NCBI RefSeq assembly: GCF_900114115.1
Contig: NZ_FORX01000006.1
Location: 1-64,000, forward strand
Direction: 5' to 3'
Length of the DNA stretch: 64,000 nt
Source of the DNA: Desulfomicrobium apsheronum
GTDB taxonomy: Bacteria; Desulfobacterota; Desulfovibrionia; Desulfovibrionales; Desulfomicrobiaceae
This document shows positions 37,367 to 45,899 of the stretch, piece by piece. Under the pieces are notes generated by a model. It worked only from the letters and a program-made list of their open reading frames with translations. It searched no databases and had not been told where the DNA came from. The first letter of the stretch is position 1. Every line of letters begins with the position of its first letter. The position numbers and the translations under genes were made by a program.

Positions 37367-37678
37367 TCAGGATTCGTCCTTGGGTCCACCCGGGCTGCGC
37401 AGGTGCAACGCCGAGCGGGCAATGAGATAGGCGCTGACCGGGGCGGTGGCGAAAAGAAAGAGGGTGATGAGCAGTTCGTGCAGGCTCAAGGCATGCTCCT
37501 GTCCGCTGAAATGCAGGACAGACGCGATCAGGATGCCGCCGACACCCAGCGTCGTGGCCTTGGTCGGCCCGTGCAGCCGGGTGAACAGGTCGGGCAGCCG
37601 GGCCAGTCCGATGGAGCCGATCAGGGCGAAAGCTCCGCCGATGAGCAGAAAGAGGGAGATGAGCGTTTCACTGAGCAT
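37367..37678 (-). CDS. mrpG: Mrp antiporter subunit G
   Basis: Small membrane subunit of 103 residues with three hydrophobic segments. GSIGLARLPDLFTRLHGPTKATTLGVGGIL is the family signature. The ATG at 37678 is used, with GGAG nine bases upstream. It is the last gene of the Mrp operon, which exchanges Na+ or Li+/K+ for H+ across the inner membrane. Confidence 0.92.
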   Translation of the reverse strand: MLSETLISLFLLIGGAFALIGSIGLARLPDLFTRLHGPTKATTLGVGGILIASVLHFSGQEHALSLHELLITLFLFATAPVSAYLIARSALHLRSPGGPKDES

Positions 37679-37690
37679 GTTTGGCAACTC

Positions 37691-37960
37691 CTATTCGATG
37701 ATGTCGCCGCGCAACAGGTACTTGCACAGGGCCACGGTTCCGATGAAGCCCATCATGGCGATGAGCAGGGCCGCCTCGAAATATTCGGTCAGGTTCTGGT
37801 GGATGCCCAGCAGGATCAAAAGGGCGATGGTGTTGATGGCCATGGTGTCCAGGGCCAGGATGCGGTCCGGAAGGGTCGGCCCGGCAAAGAGCCTCCAGAA
37901 ATTGAGCGTCAGGGCGGCGGCTATGCAGAAAAAGGCCACCGTGATGGCAGTGGTCAGCAT
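37691..37960 (-). CDS. mrpF: Mrp antiporter subunit F
   Basis: Membrane subunit of 89 residues with three segments. NFWRLFAGPTLPDRILALDTM is the conserved first loop and AALLIAMMGFIGTVALCKYL the third helix. GGAG lies before the ATG. It overlaps the end of mrpE by seven bases. Confidence 0.93.
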   Translation of the reverse strand: MLTTAITVAFFCIAAALTLNFWRLFAGPTLPDRILALDTMAINTIALLILLGIHQNLTEYFEAALLIAMMGFIGTVALCKYLLRGDIIE

Positions 37961-38442
37961 GGGAAGATCTCCTTCAGGGGCGCCTCGTAGCGCTGTTTGA
38001 TGCGGTTCACGAGCAGGGCTTCATCATCGAGGTCCAGGACGTGAATGAGCAGGCTGCGCCGATCCTCCGTCACTTGCGCGGAAACAGTGCCCGGAGTGAG
38101 GGAGATGGTGTGGGCCAGCAGGGTGATGGCGAAATCGTTTTTCAGGTCCAGGGGCAGCCGGATGAACGCGGACCGCAGGTTTCCTGTCGGGCCGAGTATG
38201 AGGCGGGCCACCGTCAGGTTGGCGACGACGATGTCCCAGAAAAATACGGCCAGATAGACGATGAGGGTCAGCGGACGGCGCATGCACGGTTGATCGGGCC
38301 AGAACCTGATCGTGAACAGAGGGATGGTGACGGCGAGCAGCGCTCCGAGGACAATCTGCCCGGGAGCCGCCGAATTCACGAGCAGAAGCCAGATCAGCAG
38401 CAGGAACAGGCTGAACATGGGTTGCGGCAGCCATCTTTTCAT
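37954..38442 (-). CDS. mrpE: Mrp antiporter subunit E
   Basis: Membrane subunit of 162 residues. The start at 38442 is chosen where the N-terminal helix pair begins (MFSLFLLLIWLLLVNSAAPG). The conserved region SLTPGTVSAQVTEDRRSLLI and HVLDLDDEAL close the protein. It overlaps mrpD by four bases. Confidence 0.92.
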   Translation of the reverse strand: MKRWLPQPMFSLFLLLIWLLLVNSAAPGQIVLGALLAVTIPLFTIRFWPDQPCMRRPLTLIVYLAVFFWDIVVANLTVARLILGPTGNLRSAFIRLPLDLKNDFAITLLAHTISLTPGTVSAQVTEDRRSLLIHVLDLDDEALLVNRIKQRYEAPLKEIFPC

Positions 38443-39935
38443 GGGGTTCCCCTTCCGAGAACGGCGTTGACATAACTGTCCGGAGTCAGGAGCTGTCCGG
38501 CCGCCGCGTCGGTGTACGTGGTGACGGGGCCGGCCATGACAGACAGTGCCACGGCGGTCAGAATCAGCGTGGCGGCGGGTGCGAGCCGCGACCACGACAC
38601 CGGGGGGCCGCAAAGAGGATCGCCCTGGGTCTTCCAGAAGAGTATGCTGCCGCATCGACCCAGCGCGATGATTCCTAAGAGGCTGCCGCCAAGGACGACA
38701 CACCAGAGCCAGGCGGCAACCGGAGCCTGCGCGGCATTGAGGAGCAGCAGTTTGCCGATGAATCCGGACAGCGGGGGCAGCCCGGCGATGGCCATGGCGC
38801 CAAGGAGAAAAAGCGATCCCAGCAGGTTCGGGCGAGACATGGGCGGGCCCGGCTCAAGCACGTCCCCCGCCGGTCCGCGCTGGCGTGCCAGATGATCGGC
38901 GAGCAAAAAAAGTCCGGCGGTGACCAGGGTTGAGTGCGGCAGATAATAGAGGCTCGCGCTTATCCCAGCCGCGTTCCACAGGCCGATGCCTGCCAGCAGG
39001 CTGCCGACGGAGACGATGACCAGCCAGGCCAGGAGCACCCGCAGCCGCCTGCTGCCGAGGACGCACAGCGATCCGGCGGCCAGTGTCGCAAGGGCCACGG
39101 GAAAGAGCAGCCCTGCCGCTTCGGGAACGGGGCCGTGGTTTGTGAAGATGAGCGACTGGGTGCGCAGGATGGCATAGACGCCGACCTTGGTCATGATGGC
39201 GAATAGCGCTGCCACGGAAGGCAGTACGGCGGCGTAAAGACCGGGCAGCCACAGAAAGAGGGGCAGGATGGCTGCCTTGAGCCCGAACACGGCCAGAAGA
39301 AGCAGGCCTGCTGCGCCCAGCAGCGGGGCCTGATCCGGAGTGCTGCCGGCCACCTTGAGCGCGAGGTCAGCCATGTTCAGGGTGCCGCAGACTCCATAGA
39401 TGGTGCCGAGGGCGATGAGGAAAAGACTTGAGCCAATCAGGTTCAGGACCACGTAGCGCAGCGCGTTTCGCGTACGCTCGGGGCCCAGGCCGTGCAGCGC
39501 CAGACAATAGGACGCGATGAGCAGTATTTCGAAGAAGACGAAAAGGTTGAAGAGGTCGCCGGTCAGGAATGCACCGTTCAAACCAAGGACCTGCAACGGG
39601 AAAATGACGTGAAAATCGCGTCCGAGCTGGTCGTCCCCGTTACAGGCATGGAGCAGGACGGGCAGGGTCAGGAATGCGGTCAGCACGAGCATGAGGGCGC
39701 TCAGCCTGTCGAGCACCAGGACAATGCCGAAGGGCGCGGGCCAGTTGCCGAGTTCGTATGTGTCGATGTGCCCGGTTTCGGCCCTGGCCAGCAAAAGCAG
39801 GGTCGCGGCGAGCAGCCCGCAGGCCGTCAGGATGGAAATCAGGCGCTGCGCGCCGATGCCTTTGCGCACCAGCAGAAGGTTTGTCATGCCGGCGGCCAAC
39901 GGCAGGAGCAGGGGGATCATGATCAGATGGTTCAT
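38439..39935 (-). CDS. mrpD: Mrp antiporter subunit D
   Basis: Ion-channel subunit of 498 residues, homologous to complex I subunits NuoM/N. It has about 14 membrane segments, with VFFEILLIASYCLALHG containing the key glutamate and LKAAILPLFLWLPGLYAAVL with the key lysine, followed by SVAALFAIMTKVGVYAILR. It overlaps mrpC by four bases. Confidence 0.94.
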   Translation of the reverse strand: MNHLIMIPLLLPLAAGMTNLLLVRKGIGAQRLISILTACGLLAATLLLLARAETGHIDTYELGNWPAPFGIVLVLDRLSALMLVLTAFLTLPVLLHACNGDDQLGRDFHVIFPLQVLGLNGAFLTGDLFNLFVFFEILLIASYCLALHGLGPERTRNALRYVVLNLIGSSLFLIALGTIYGVCGTLNMADLALKVAGSTPDQAPLLGAAGLLLLAVFGLKAAILPLFLWLPGLYAAVLPSVAALFAIMTKVGVYAILRTQSLIFTNHGPVPEAAGLLFPVALATLAAGSLCVLGSRRLRVLLAWLVIVSVGSLLAGIGLWNAAGISASLYYLPHSTLVTAGLFLLADHLARQRGPAGDVLEPGPPMSRPNLLGSLFLLGAMAIAGLPPLSGFIGKLLLLNAAQAPVAAWLWCVVLGGSLLGIIALGRCGSILFWKTQGDPLCGPPVSWSRLAPAATLILTAVALSVMAGPVTTYTDAAAGQLLTPDSYVNAVLGRGTP

Positions 39936-40261
39936 GGTTTTTCGTCCTCTCCGTCGACTTGGTCGGTGCCCAGCTCTCCAAGGGCGCGCAAGGCCAGGAT
40001 GACCACGAAGGCGGTCATGCCGAAGCCGATGACGATGGCGGTCAGGACCAGCGCCTGGGGCAGGGGATCGGCCGTGGCTCCGATGCTTGTGGCCAGAGGC
40101 GGAGCGCCTGTAGTCAGGCGGCCGCTGAAGAAGAGGAAGAGGTTGACCGCGTAGGACATGAGCGAGAGCCCGAGAACCACGGAGAAGGTCCGGGCGCGCA
40201 GCGTCAGGTATGTTCCGCAGCCGACGAGTACGGCGATGATCAGGGCGGCGAGGGCTTCCAT
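39932..40261 (-). CDS. mrpC: Mrp antiporter subunit C
   Basis: NuoK-like subunit of 109 residues with three membrane segments. The ATG at 40261 overlaps the stop of the preceding gene by one base. LSLMSYAVNLFLFFSGRL and DPLPQALVLTAIVIGFGMTA are the family signatures. The tail is acidic. Confidence 0.94.
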   Translation of the reverse strand: MEALAALIIAVLVGCGTYLTLRARTFSVVLGLSLMSYAVNLFLFFSGRLTTGAPPLATSIGATADPLPQALVLTAIVIGFGMTAFVVILALRALGELGTDQVDGEDEKP

Positions 40262-43056
40262 CAGCGTATCCTTGCGGGGCGGGTTTTGCGCCTGGTCAGT
40301 TTGCCCAGATTGGCCAGGATGAGCATGATCACACCGACGACGGTCAGGAAAACGCCCAGGTCGAAAAGCATGGCGCTGGCCAGTTCGAATTCTCCGACAA
40401 TGGGCAGGCTGACATGGCCGAAGGTGGAGGTCAGGAAGGGATGGCCTGCAAGCAGACTGGCGGCTCCTGTCGCGGCGGCCACGAGCACGCCGACGGCGAT
40501 GAGCGGATGGAAGGGCATCCGCCACTGCCGCTGGGTCCAGGCGGTGCCGTTGGCCATGTATTGCAGAATGAGAGCCACTGCCGTGACCAGGCCCGCGATG
40601 AAGCCTCCCCCGGGCGCATTGTGCCCGCGCAGGAACAGGAAGACCGAGACCAAAAGGGCGAGCGGCAGCAGGAATCGGGTCATCTGCGACAGGATGAGCG
40701 GATGCGGCTCGGCGGCCCAGGGGCGACCGTCCTGGTCGTGCTTCGGAATCGGCAGGCGCAGGTTGTCGAGCATGGCGAAGATACCGACGGCGGCCACGGC
40801 CAGGACTGTGACCTCGCCCAGGGTGTCGAAGCCGCGAAAATCCACCAGGATGACGTTGACCACATTGGCCCCGCCACCGCCGGGGATGCTCTGTTCCATG
40901 AAGAAGGTGGAGATGGAGTCAAGGGGGCGGGTCAGCATGCCCCAGGCCAGCAGTCCGCATCCGGCCCCGGTGCCCGTGGACAGGACAATATCCTTGAAAC
41001 GTCCGGATGGGCGGGATCGCGGTTTGTGCCGCCGGGGAATGAAAAAGAGGGCCAGCAGCAGAAGCATTATGGTCACCACCTCGACGCTGAGCTGGGTCAG
41101 GGCCAGGTCCGGAGCGGAGAAACGCACGAAGACCAGGGCCACGAGCAGGCCGACCACGCTTAGGGCCATGATCGCGGACAGGCGATGCTCGTGCCAGAGC
41201 ACGGTCAGCAGACCGGCGGACATGAGCAGCAGCGCGCCCATGAGAGACGGGGCATCGATGGGTGTGAGAGGGAGTGGGCCGGTGATGGCGGGACCGGCGA
41301 GGGGCAGAATCATGACCAGAGCCGCCACGCCCAGGAGCAGGGCCGCCGAGCGTTGCATGGAGCCGTTGTCCACGCCGTGCAGGAAGGCGCGTGCGCATCG
41401 GATCAGGGCGTCCTCGGCGGCATGGAAGAGGGCGGCCGCATCGGGAGCAAGGGGTAGGCGTTCGTGCAGGGCGAAGAGCTTGCGCCGCATTCCGTAGACG
41501 GCAAACCCGCCTCCAAGGGCGACGAGGCTCATCAGCAGCGGCGTGTTGAAGCCGTGCCAGACGGCCAGGCTGTATGGCGGCAATGCTTCGCCGGTCACGC
41601 TGGTCGCGGCCAGATCCAGCAGCGGACCCACGGTCAGGGCGGGCAGGATGCCCACCAGCAGGCACGCTCCGGCCAGGATCTCCACCGGAATCTTCATGAA
41701 GCGCGGCGGTTCGTGTGGCGGAAACCTGGGCAGATCGCGGGGCGCGCCGTTGAAGAAGACATCGTGAATGAAACGGGCGGAATAGGCCACGGCAAAGATT
41801 CCGGCCAGGGTCGCGGCGGCCGGGAGGACCATCCACGCGGGGCCGAGTAACTGGACGTGCAGGGTTTCGGCAAAAAACATCTCCTTGGACAGAAAGCCGT
41901 TCAGAAGCGGAACTCCGGCCATGGCCGCGGCCGCGATCATGGCCAGGGTCGCGGTGTGGGGCATGTATTTCCAGAGCCCGTTCAGGCGTCGCATGTCGCG
42001 GGTTCCGGTTTCGTGGTCAATGATGCCTGCGGCCATGAACAGTGAGGCCTTGAAGGTGGCGTGGTTGATGATGTGGAACACTCCGGCCACAGCAGCCAGC
42101 GGCGTGTCCAGTCCGAAGAGGAGCACGATGAGGCCGAGGTGGCTGATGGTCGAATAGGCCAGGAGTCCTTTCAGGTCATGCTGGAAGATGGCGGCATAGG
42201 CGCCCATGAGCAGCGTGGTCAGACCTACGCCGCTCACGGTGAAAAACCAGAGATCCGTGCCTGACAGGACCGGGTAGAGTCTGGCCAGCAGGAAGACCCC
42301 GGCTTTGACCATGGTGGCCGAGTGCAGATAGGCGCTGATGGGTGTGGGCGCGGCCATGGCCCTTGGCAGCCAGAAATGGAACGGAAACTGCGCCGACTTG
42401 GTGAAAGCGCCGATCAGGATGAGTAGAAGCGCAGGAACGTAGAGCGAATGGGCTCGGATGTGGTCTCCTTGCGCCAGAATCTCGGAAATCCGGTATGTCC
42501 CGGCCATCTGCCCCAGGAGCAGGAATCCGGCCAGCAGGGCCAGACCGCCCGCGCCGGTGACGATCAGGGCCATGCGCGCGCCCTGTCTGGCGTCCGCGCG
42601 GTGCTGCCAGAAGCCGATGAGCAGGAAGGAGGAAAGCGAGGTCGACTCCCAGAAGATGAGCATCAGGATCAGGTTGTCCGACAGCGCCACGCCGAGCATG
42701 GAACTCATGAACACGAGCAGCAGCCCATAGAGGCGGCCCATGGGATCCTTTTCCGAGAGATAGTAGCGGGCATAGATGATGACCAGCAGCCCGATGCCCG
42801 GCACCAGCAGTGCAAACAAGGCGGCCAGGCCGTCCATGCGCAGGGACAGATCGAGTCCGATGCCGTGCAGCCAGTGCAGATGCATGGACGCAGGAGAGCC
42901 TTCAATGGCCTGGATGTGCAGGGCCAAGGCCAGCATCAGGGTGCATGCGGTGATAGCCATGGCCACCCAGGTGCAGACGTCGCGTCCGAAGCGAATGGTC
43001 ATCGGCGGGAGCATGGCTCCCAGGAGTGGGAGCAGGATGAGAAGGAGAACGTTCAT
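40261..43056 (-). CDS. mrpA: Fused Mrp antiporter subunits A and B
   Basis: Large membrane subunit of 931 residues. The first about 500 residues are NuoL-like: [20 protein letters not shown] with the glutamate, [20 protein letters not shown], and [17 protein letters not shown]. The C-terminal part contains the MrpA end domain ([20 protein letters not shown]) followed by a complete MrpB domain ([20 protein letters not shown]). No separate mrpB gene exists in the operon, so the fusion replaces it. The ATG at 43056 starts at the first membrane helix; a longer frame to 43119 has no ribosome site. Confidence 0.92.
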   Translation of the reverse strand: MNVLLLILLPLLGAMLPPMTIRFGRDVCTWVAMAITACTLMLALALHIQAIEGSPASMHLHWLHGIGLDLSLRMDGLAALFALLVPGIGLLVIIYARYYLSEKDPMGRLYGLLLVFMSSMLGVALSDNLILMLIFWESTSLSSFLLIGFWQHRADARQGARMALIVTGAGGLALLAGFLLLGQMAGTYRISEILAQGDHIRAHSLYVPALLLILIGAFTKSAQFPFHFWLPRAMAAPTPISAYLHSATMVKAGVFLLARLYPVLSGTDLWFFTVSGVGLTTLLMGAYAAIFQHDLKGLLAYSTISHLGLIVLLFGLDTPLAAVAGVFHIINHATFKASLFMAAGIIDHETGTRDMRRLNGLWKYMPHTATLAMIAAAAMAGVPLLNGFLSKEMFFAETLHVQLLGPAWMVLPAAATLAGIFAVAYSARFIHDVFFNGAPRDLPRFPPHEPPRFMKIPVEILAGACLLVGILPALTVGPLLDLAATSVTGEALPPYSLAVWHGFNTPLLMSLVALGGGFAVYGMRRKLFALHERLPLAPDAAALFHAAEDALIRCARAFLHGVDNGSMQRSAALLLGVAALVMILPLAGPAITGPLPLTPIDAPSLMGALLLMSAGLLTVLWHEHRLSAIMALSVVGLLVALVFVRFSAPDLALTQLSVEVVTIMLLLLALFFIPRRHKPRSRPSGRFKDIVLSTGTGAGCGLLAWGMLTRPLDSISTFFMEQSIPGGGGANVVNVILVDFRGFDTLGEVTVLAVAAVGIFAMLDNLRLPIPKHDQDGRPWAAEPHPLILSQMTRFLLPLALLVSVFLFLRGHNAPGGGFIAGLVTAVALILQYMANGTAWTQRQWRMPFHPLIAVGVLVAAATGAASLLAGHPFLTSTFGHVSLPIVGEFELASAMLFDLGVFLTVVGVIMLILANLGKLTRRKTRPARIR

Positions 43057-43239
43057 GCCTGAGCTTAGATGTTCAAAACGGACTGCGTCAACCAGACAGT
43101 GCAAAATAAAACATGTCAACCTGCGTCATTGTTTTGGGGAAATGGCGCGCAGGTTTTTCTGAGATGTTTTTTTGGTGTCGGACTGGATAAAAAACTGTTC
43201 AATCACAAAATAATTTCGTATTGAACCATGCACAAATTC

Positions 43240-43836
43240 TTATTCGTGAGGCTGCACTGCGGAAAATTTTTCAAGGAAGAATTGCCAGAGTTTGTCGATA
43301 TTCATGCCGGAATGGCTGGAGATGAGCAGAGGTGGCTTTTCCGTTCCGAGGAGTCGTTGCCATGCGGTCTGATTTGCGCTCCGTACAGGTTGCTTGCATT
43401 TATCGGCCTTGGTCATCACGGGGAATACATCCATCCCTTGAGCCCTGATGTAGGTGATCAGCTCTATGTCGAGGGCCTGTGGCGGGAGGCGTGAATCAAG
43501 CAGGGCTACTACACCAAAGAGGCGAGGGTTGTTTTTCAAGTATCTGTTGATGAGCGTGGCCCATTTTTCACGTTCCGTTTTGGAGCAACGGGCATATCCG
43601 TATCCCGGAAGATCAACGAGATAGAATTCTTCCGGGCTGACCCTGTAAAAGTTCAGGCTGCGGGTTTTGCCGGGGGTGGAACTGATTTTCGCAAGATTTT
43701 TCCGGCCGGTGAGTTTGTTCAGCAGGGACGATTTTCCAACATTGGATCGTCCGGCAAGGGCGAGTTGAGGAAGCGGCATTTCTCCCAATTGATCGATGGT
43801 GTAGATTGTCTTTTCCAAAATTACGGTGCTGGGCAT
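43240..43836 (-). CDS. engB: Ribosome biogenesis GTPase EngB (YihA/YsxC)
   Basis: GTPase of 198 residues needed for assembly of the large ribosomal subunit. G1 is AGRSNVGKSSLLN, G3 is DLPGYGYA, G4 is TKADK, and STPGKTRSLNFY is the switch I region. Length and order match the family. It stands alone before the Mrp operon with about 120 bases of AT-rich spacer. Confidence 0.95.
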   Translation of the reverse strand: MPSTVILEKTIYTIDQLGEMPLPQLALAGRSNVGKSSLLNKLTGRKNLAKISSTPGKTRSLNFYRVSPEEFYLVDLPGYGYARCSKTEREKWATLINRYLKNNPRLFGVVALLDSRLPPQALDIELITYIRAQGMDVFPVMTKADKCKQPVRSANQTAWQRLLGTEKPPLLISSHSGMNIDKLWQFFLEKFSAVQPHE

Positions 43837-43940
43837 GAAACTACCATTTCCTGGGGCTAGGGTTCTTGACGAAATGCGTTTTGATCAGGCAGTGATAGAA
43901 AGAATTGTCTTGGTTATCAATAATTAATTGGAGGCATACT

Positions 43941-44753
43941 ATGCGTGCGTTGCTCGTGCTCTTGAGCGCCGTCTTTATCTTTGGGGGGTGTTCCAAGGAA
44001 GTGAAGTTGGTTTCGGCCAATTCCGCCCAGGAACCCATCCGGGTTGAGGAACAAGCCACTGTCGAATTGCGTCTGAGTGAAATGGACCTGATCAAATACG
44101 TGGATGCCGACACCGGGATATGGACCGAGGCCAGGAACGCAGGTCTGGTCAAGGTCTTCAACAAGATCCTGAACAAGGACATAGTCATCGTGCCCGTGGC
44201 CGGGATGACCCCGCTTGGGCGCATGGACGGTGCTTTCACCCAGAGCGGTCTGCTCAATACCCAGGGAGATCCGGAAACCGGAGACCTGGTCCAGAGCTTT
44301 CTGATCTCGGCCAGTTTCGTGGGCGACCTGAGCCTTGGAGGCCAGATCATCTCGCTGGAAGAGGATCGCTATATCGCGGGCATGCATGACGTGCTCTATG
44401 CCATGCTCTATCAGACGACACCCGAATCCCTGCCGTCCTATGTGGCCATTGCCGAACCTGTCGGCGAACTCGGAACCAGCTTTTACCGCGTCATCGGCAT
44501 GGCCGAAATCAAGCAGCTCATGCAGGACACCGTCGCGTTGCCCAAGGAGCAGGGCGGAGCTACGGGCGTGTTGTGCAACCTTGAGATCATCGTCAGCGAC
44601 CGCGAGGTCGAGGCAGGCGATCGCATTTTTCTCATGAACGTCGATGTCGCCGCCCTGGATCCGGATGCCGTCATCGCCCAGGACGAGCCGGACACGGTTG
44701 TGGTCCTACCGCCGCATTCCGATACCGTGAGCGAGCCTTCGGAGCAGAAATAA
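43941..44753 (+). CDS. Predicted lipoprotein, unknown function
   Basis: Protein of 270 residues. The ATG at 43941 follows TTGGAGG. The signal MRALLVLLSAVFIFGGC has a lipobox with cysteine 17. The mature part contains LVQSFLISASFVGDLSLGGQ and VGELGTSFYRVIGMAEIKQL; the acidic, proline-containing tail ends in EPSEQK. I do not recognise the family. It lies four bases upstream of aroQ and should be on the same transcript. Confidence 0.75.
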   Translation: MRALLVLLSAVFIFGGCSKEVKLVSANSAQEPIRVEEQATVELRLSEMDLIKYVDADTGIWTEARNAGLVKVFNKILNKDIVIVPVAGMTPLGRMDGAFTQSGLLNTQGDPETGDLVQSFLISASFVGDLSLGGQIISLEEDRYIAGMHDVLYAMLYQTTPESLPSYVAIAEPVGELGTSFYRVIGMAEIKQLMQDTVALPKEQGGATGVLCNLEIIVSDREVEAGDRIFLMNVDVAALDPDAVIAQDEPDTVVVLPPHSDTVSEPSEQK

Positions 44754-44756
44754 GCC

Positions 44757-45209
44757 ATGGAGCTCGTGGTCATAAACGGGCCCAATCTGGGTTTTCTGGG
44801 ACAGCGGCAGCCGGAAATATACGGAACCGAAGGTATGGACGCGCTCCCGGGCCTGGTTGAAAGATTGCTCGGAGAAGACGCGGGACGCATTCGCCTGACG
44901 CTGTTTCAGTCCAATTCCGAGGGCGCACTCATCGATCGTCTGGAAGAGGCGTGGAAGATCAAGAGCGACGGAATCGTCCTCAATGCCGGGGCGTACACCC
45001 ACACCAGCCTTGCCTTGGCCGATTGCCTTGCCTGGACCGGGCTTCCCTGCGTCGAGGTCCATCTGAGCAACGTGCACGCCCGTCAGTCCGCCATGCGGCA
45101 CACAAGTCTCATCGCGCGGCACTGCATAGGGGCTATTGCCGGTTTCGGCATTATGAGCTATGCGCTCGCAGTCCAGGCGCTTTGGCAGCGTCTGGCCGTC
45201 CAGCCCTGA
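44757..45209 (+). CDS. aroQ: 3-dehydroquinate dehydratase, type II
   Basis: Shikimate pathway enzyme of 150 residues. Motifs in order are VINGPNLGFLGQRQPEIYG with the catalytic tyrosine, FQSNSEGALIDRL, VLNAGAYTHTSLAL and VEVHLSNVHAR. GAGCAG lies before the ATG. It is followed by efp. Confidence 0.95.
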   Translation: MELVVINGPNLGFLGQRQPEIYGTEGMDALPGLVERLLGEDAGRIRLTLFQSNSEGALIDRLEEAWKIKSDGIVLNAGAYTHTSLALADCLAWTGLPCVEVHLSNVHARQSAMRHTSLIARHCIGAIAGFGIMSYALAVQALWQRLAVQP

Positions 45210-45254
45210 GGCTGCCGCCGGCAGGGACAAATCTATGGAGGAAGCAAGGCAAGC

Positions 45255-45812
45255 ATGTTAGCTACGAGTGATTTCAAGAAAGGCAAGAAGATAGAGATTG
45301 ACGGCGCACCGTGCGAGATTCTGGAGTGCAGTCATTACAAGCCGGGCAAGGGTGGTGCGTTCATGCGCACCAAGTACCGCAACCTGCTCACCGGATCGGT
45401 GGTCGAGCAGAATTTCCGTTCCGGGATCAAATTTCCCAAGCCGGATCTGGAAGTCCGGGAAATGCAGTACCTCTACAATGAAGGCGAAAGTTATGCCTTC
45501 ATGGATATGACAACCTTCGAGCAGATTTCCGTTCCCCACGATCTCATCGGTGAAAAGGGCGGCTACCTGAAAGAGGCTCAGGCCTACAAGGTCATGCTGT
45601 ATCAAGGTCGTCCGCTTGATCTGGAAATGTCAGGCTCCGTTATCCTGGAAGTGACCATGACCGATCCCGGCATGAAGGGCGACACGGTTACCGGCGCCTC
45701 CAAACCCGCGACCCTGGAGACGGGGATCGTGGTCAACGTCCCGCTTTTCGTCGAGATTGGAACCAAGATCAAGGTCAATACGGAAACGGGCGAATATCTC
45801 GGCCGCGAATAG
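45255..45812 (+). CDS. efp: Translation elongation factor P
   Basis: Factor of 185 residues that helps ribosomes through proline runs. Three beta-barrel domains are present. The tip of domain I reads YKPGKGGAFMR, so the modified position would be lysine 32. The C-terminal signature GDTVTGASKPATLETG and the end VNTETGEYLGR are standard. GGAGGAAGC is upstream. No epmA or epmB is visible nearby. Confidence 0.96.
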   Translation: MLATSDFKKGKKIEIDGAPCEILECSHYKPGKGGAFMRTKYRNLLTGSVVEQNFRSGIKFPKPDLEVREMQYLYNEGESYAFMDMTTFEQISVPHDLIGEKGGYLKEAQAYKVMLYQGRPLDLEMSGSVILEVTMTDPGMKGDTVTGASKPATLETGIVVNVPLFVEIGTKIKVNTETGEYLGRE

Positions 45813-45833
45813 ATTGGTTGATCGACAGCATCC

Positions 45834-45871
45834 AAAAGGCCATGGAGAGCGCTCTGTGGCCTTTTGTTTTT
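45834..45871 (+). terminator. Terminator after efp
   Basis: AAAAGGCCA and TGGCCTTTTG form a stem followed by TTTTT. It ends only 29 bases before the ftsK start. Confidence 0.8.
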
Positions 45872-45899
45872 GCAACTGTCCCAGTATGGAAAAAAACGC

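Noticed and set aside
39959-41497. A 512-codon plus-strand frame opposite mrpA/mrpC
   Set aside because: The Mrp subunits are well supported on the other strand.
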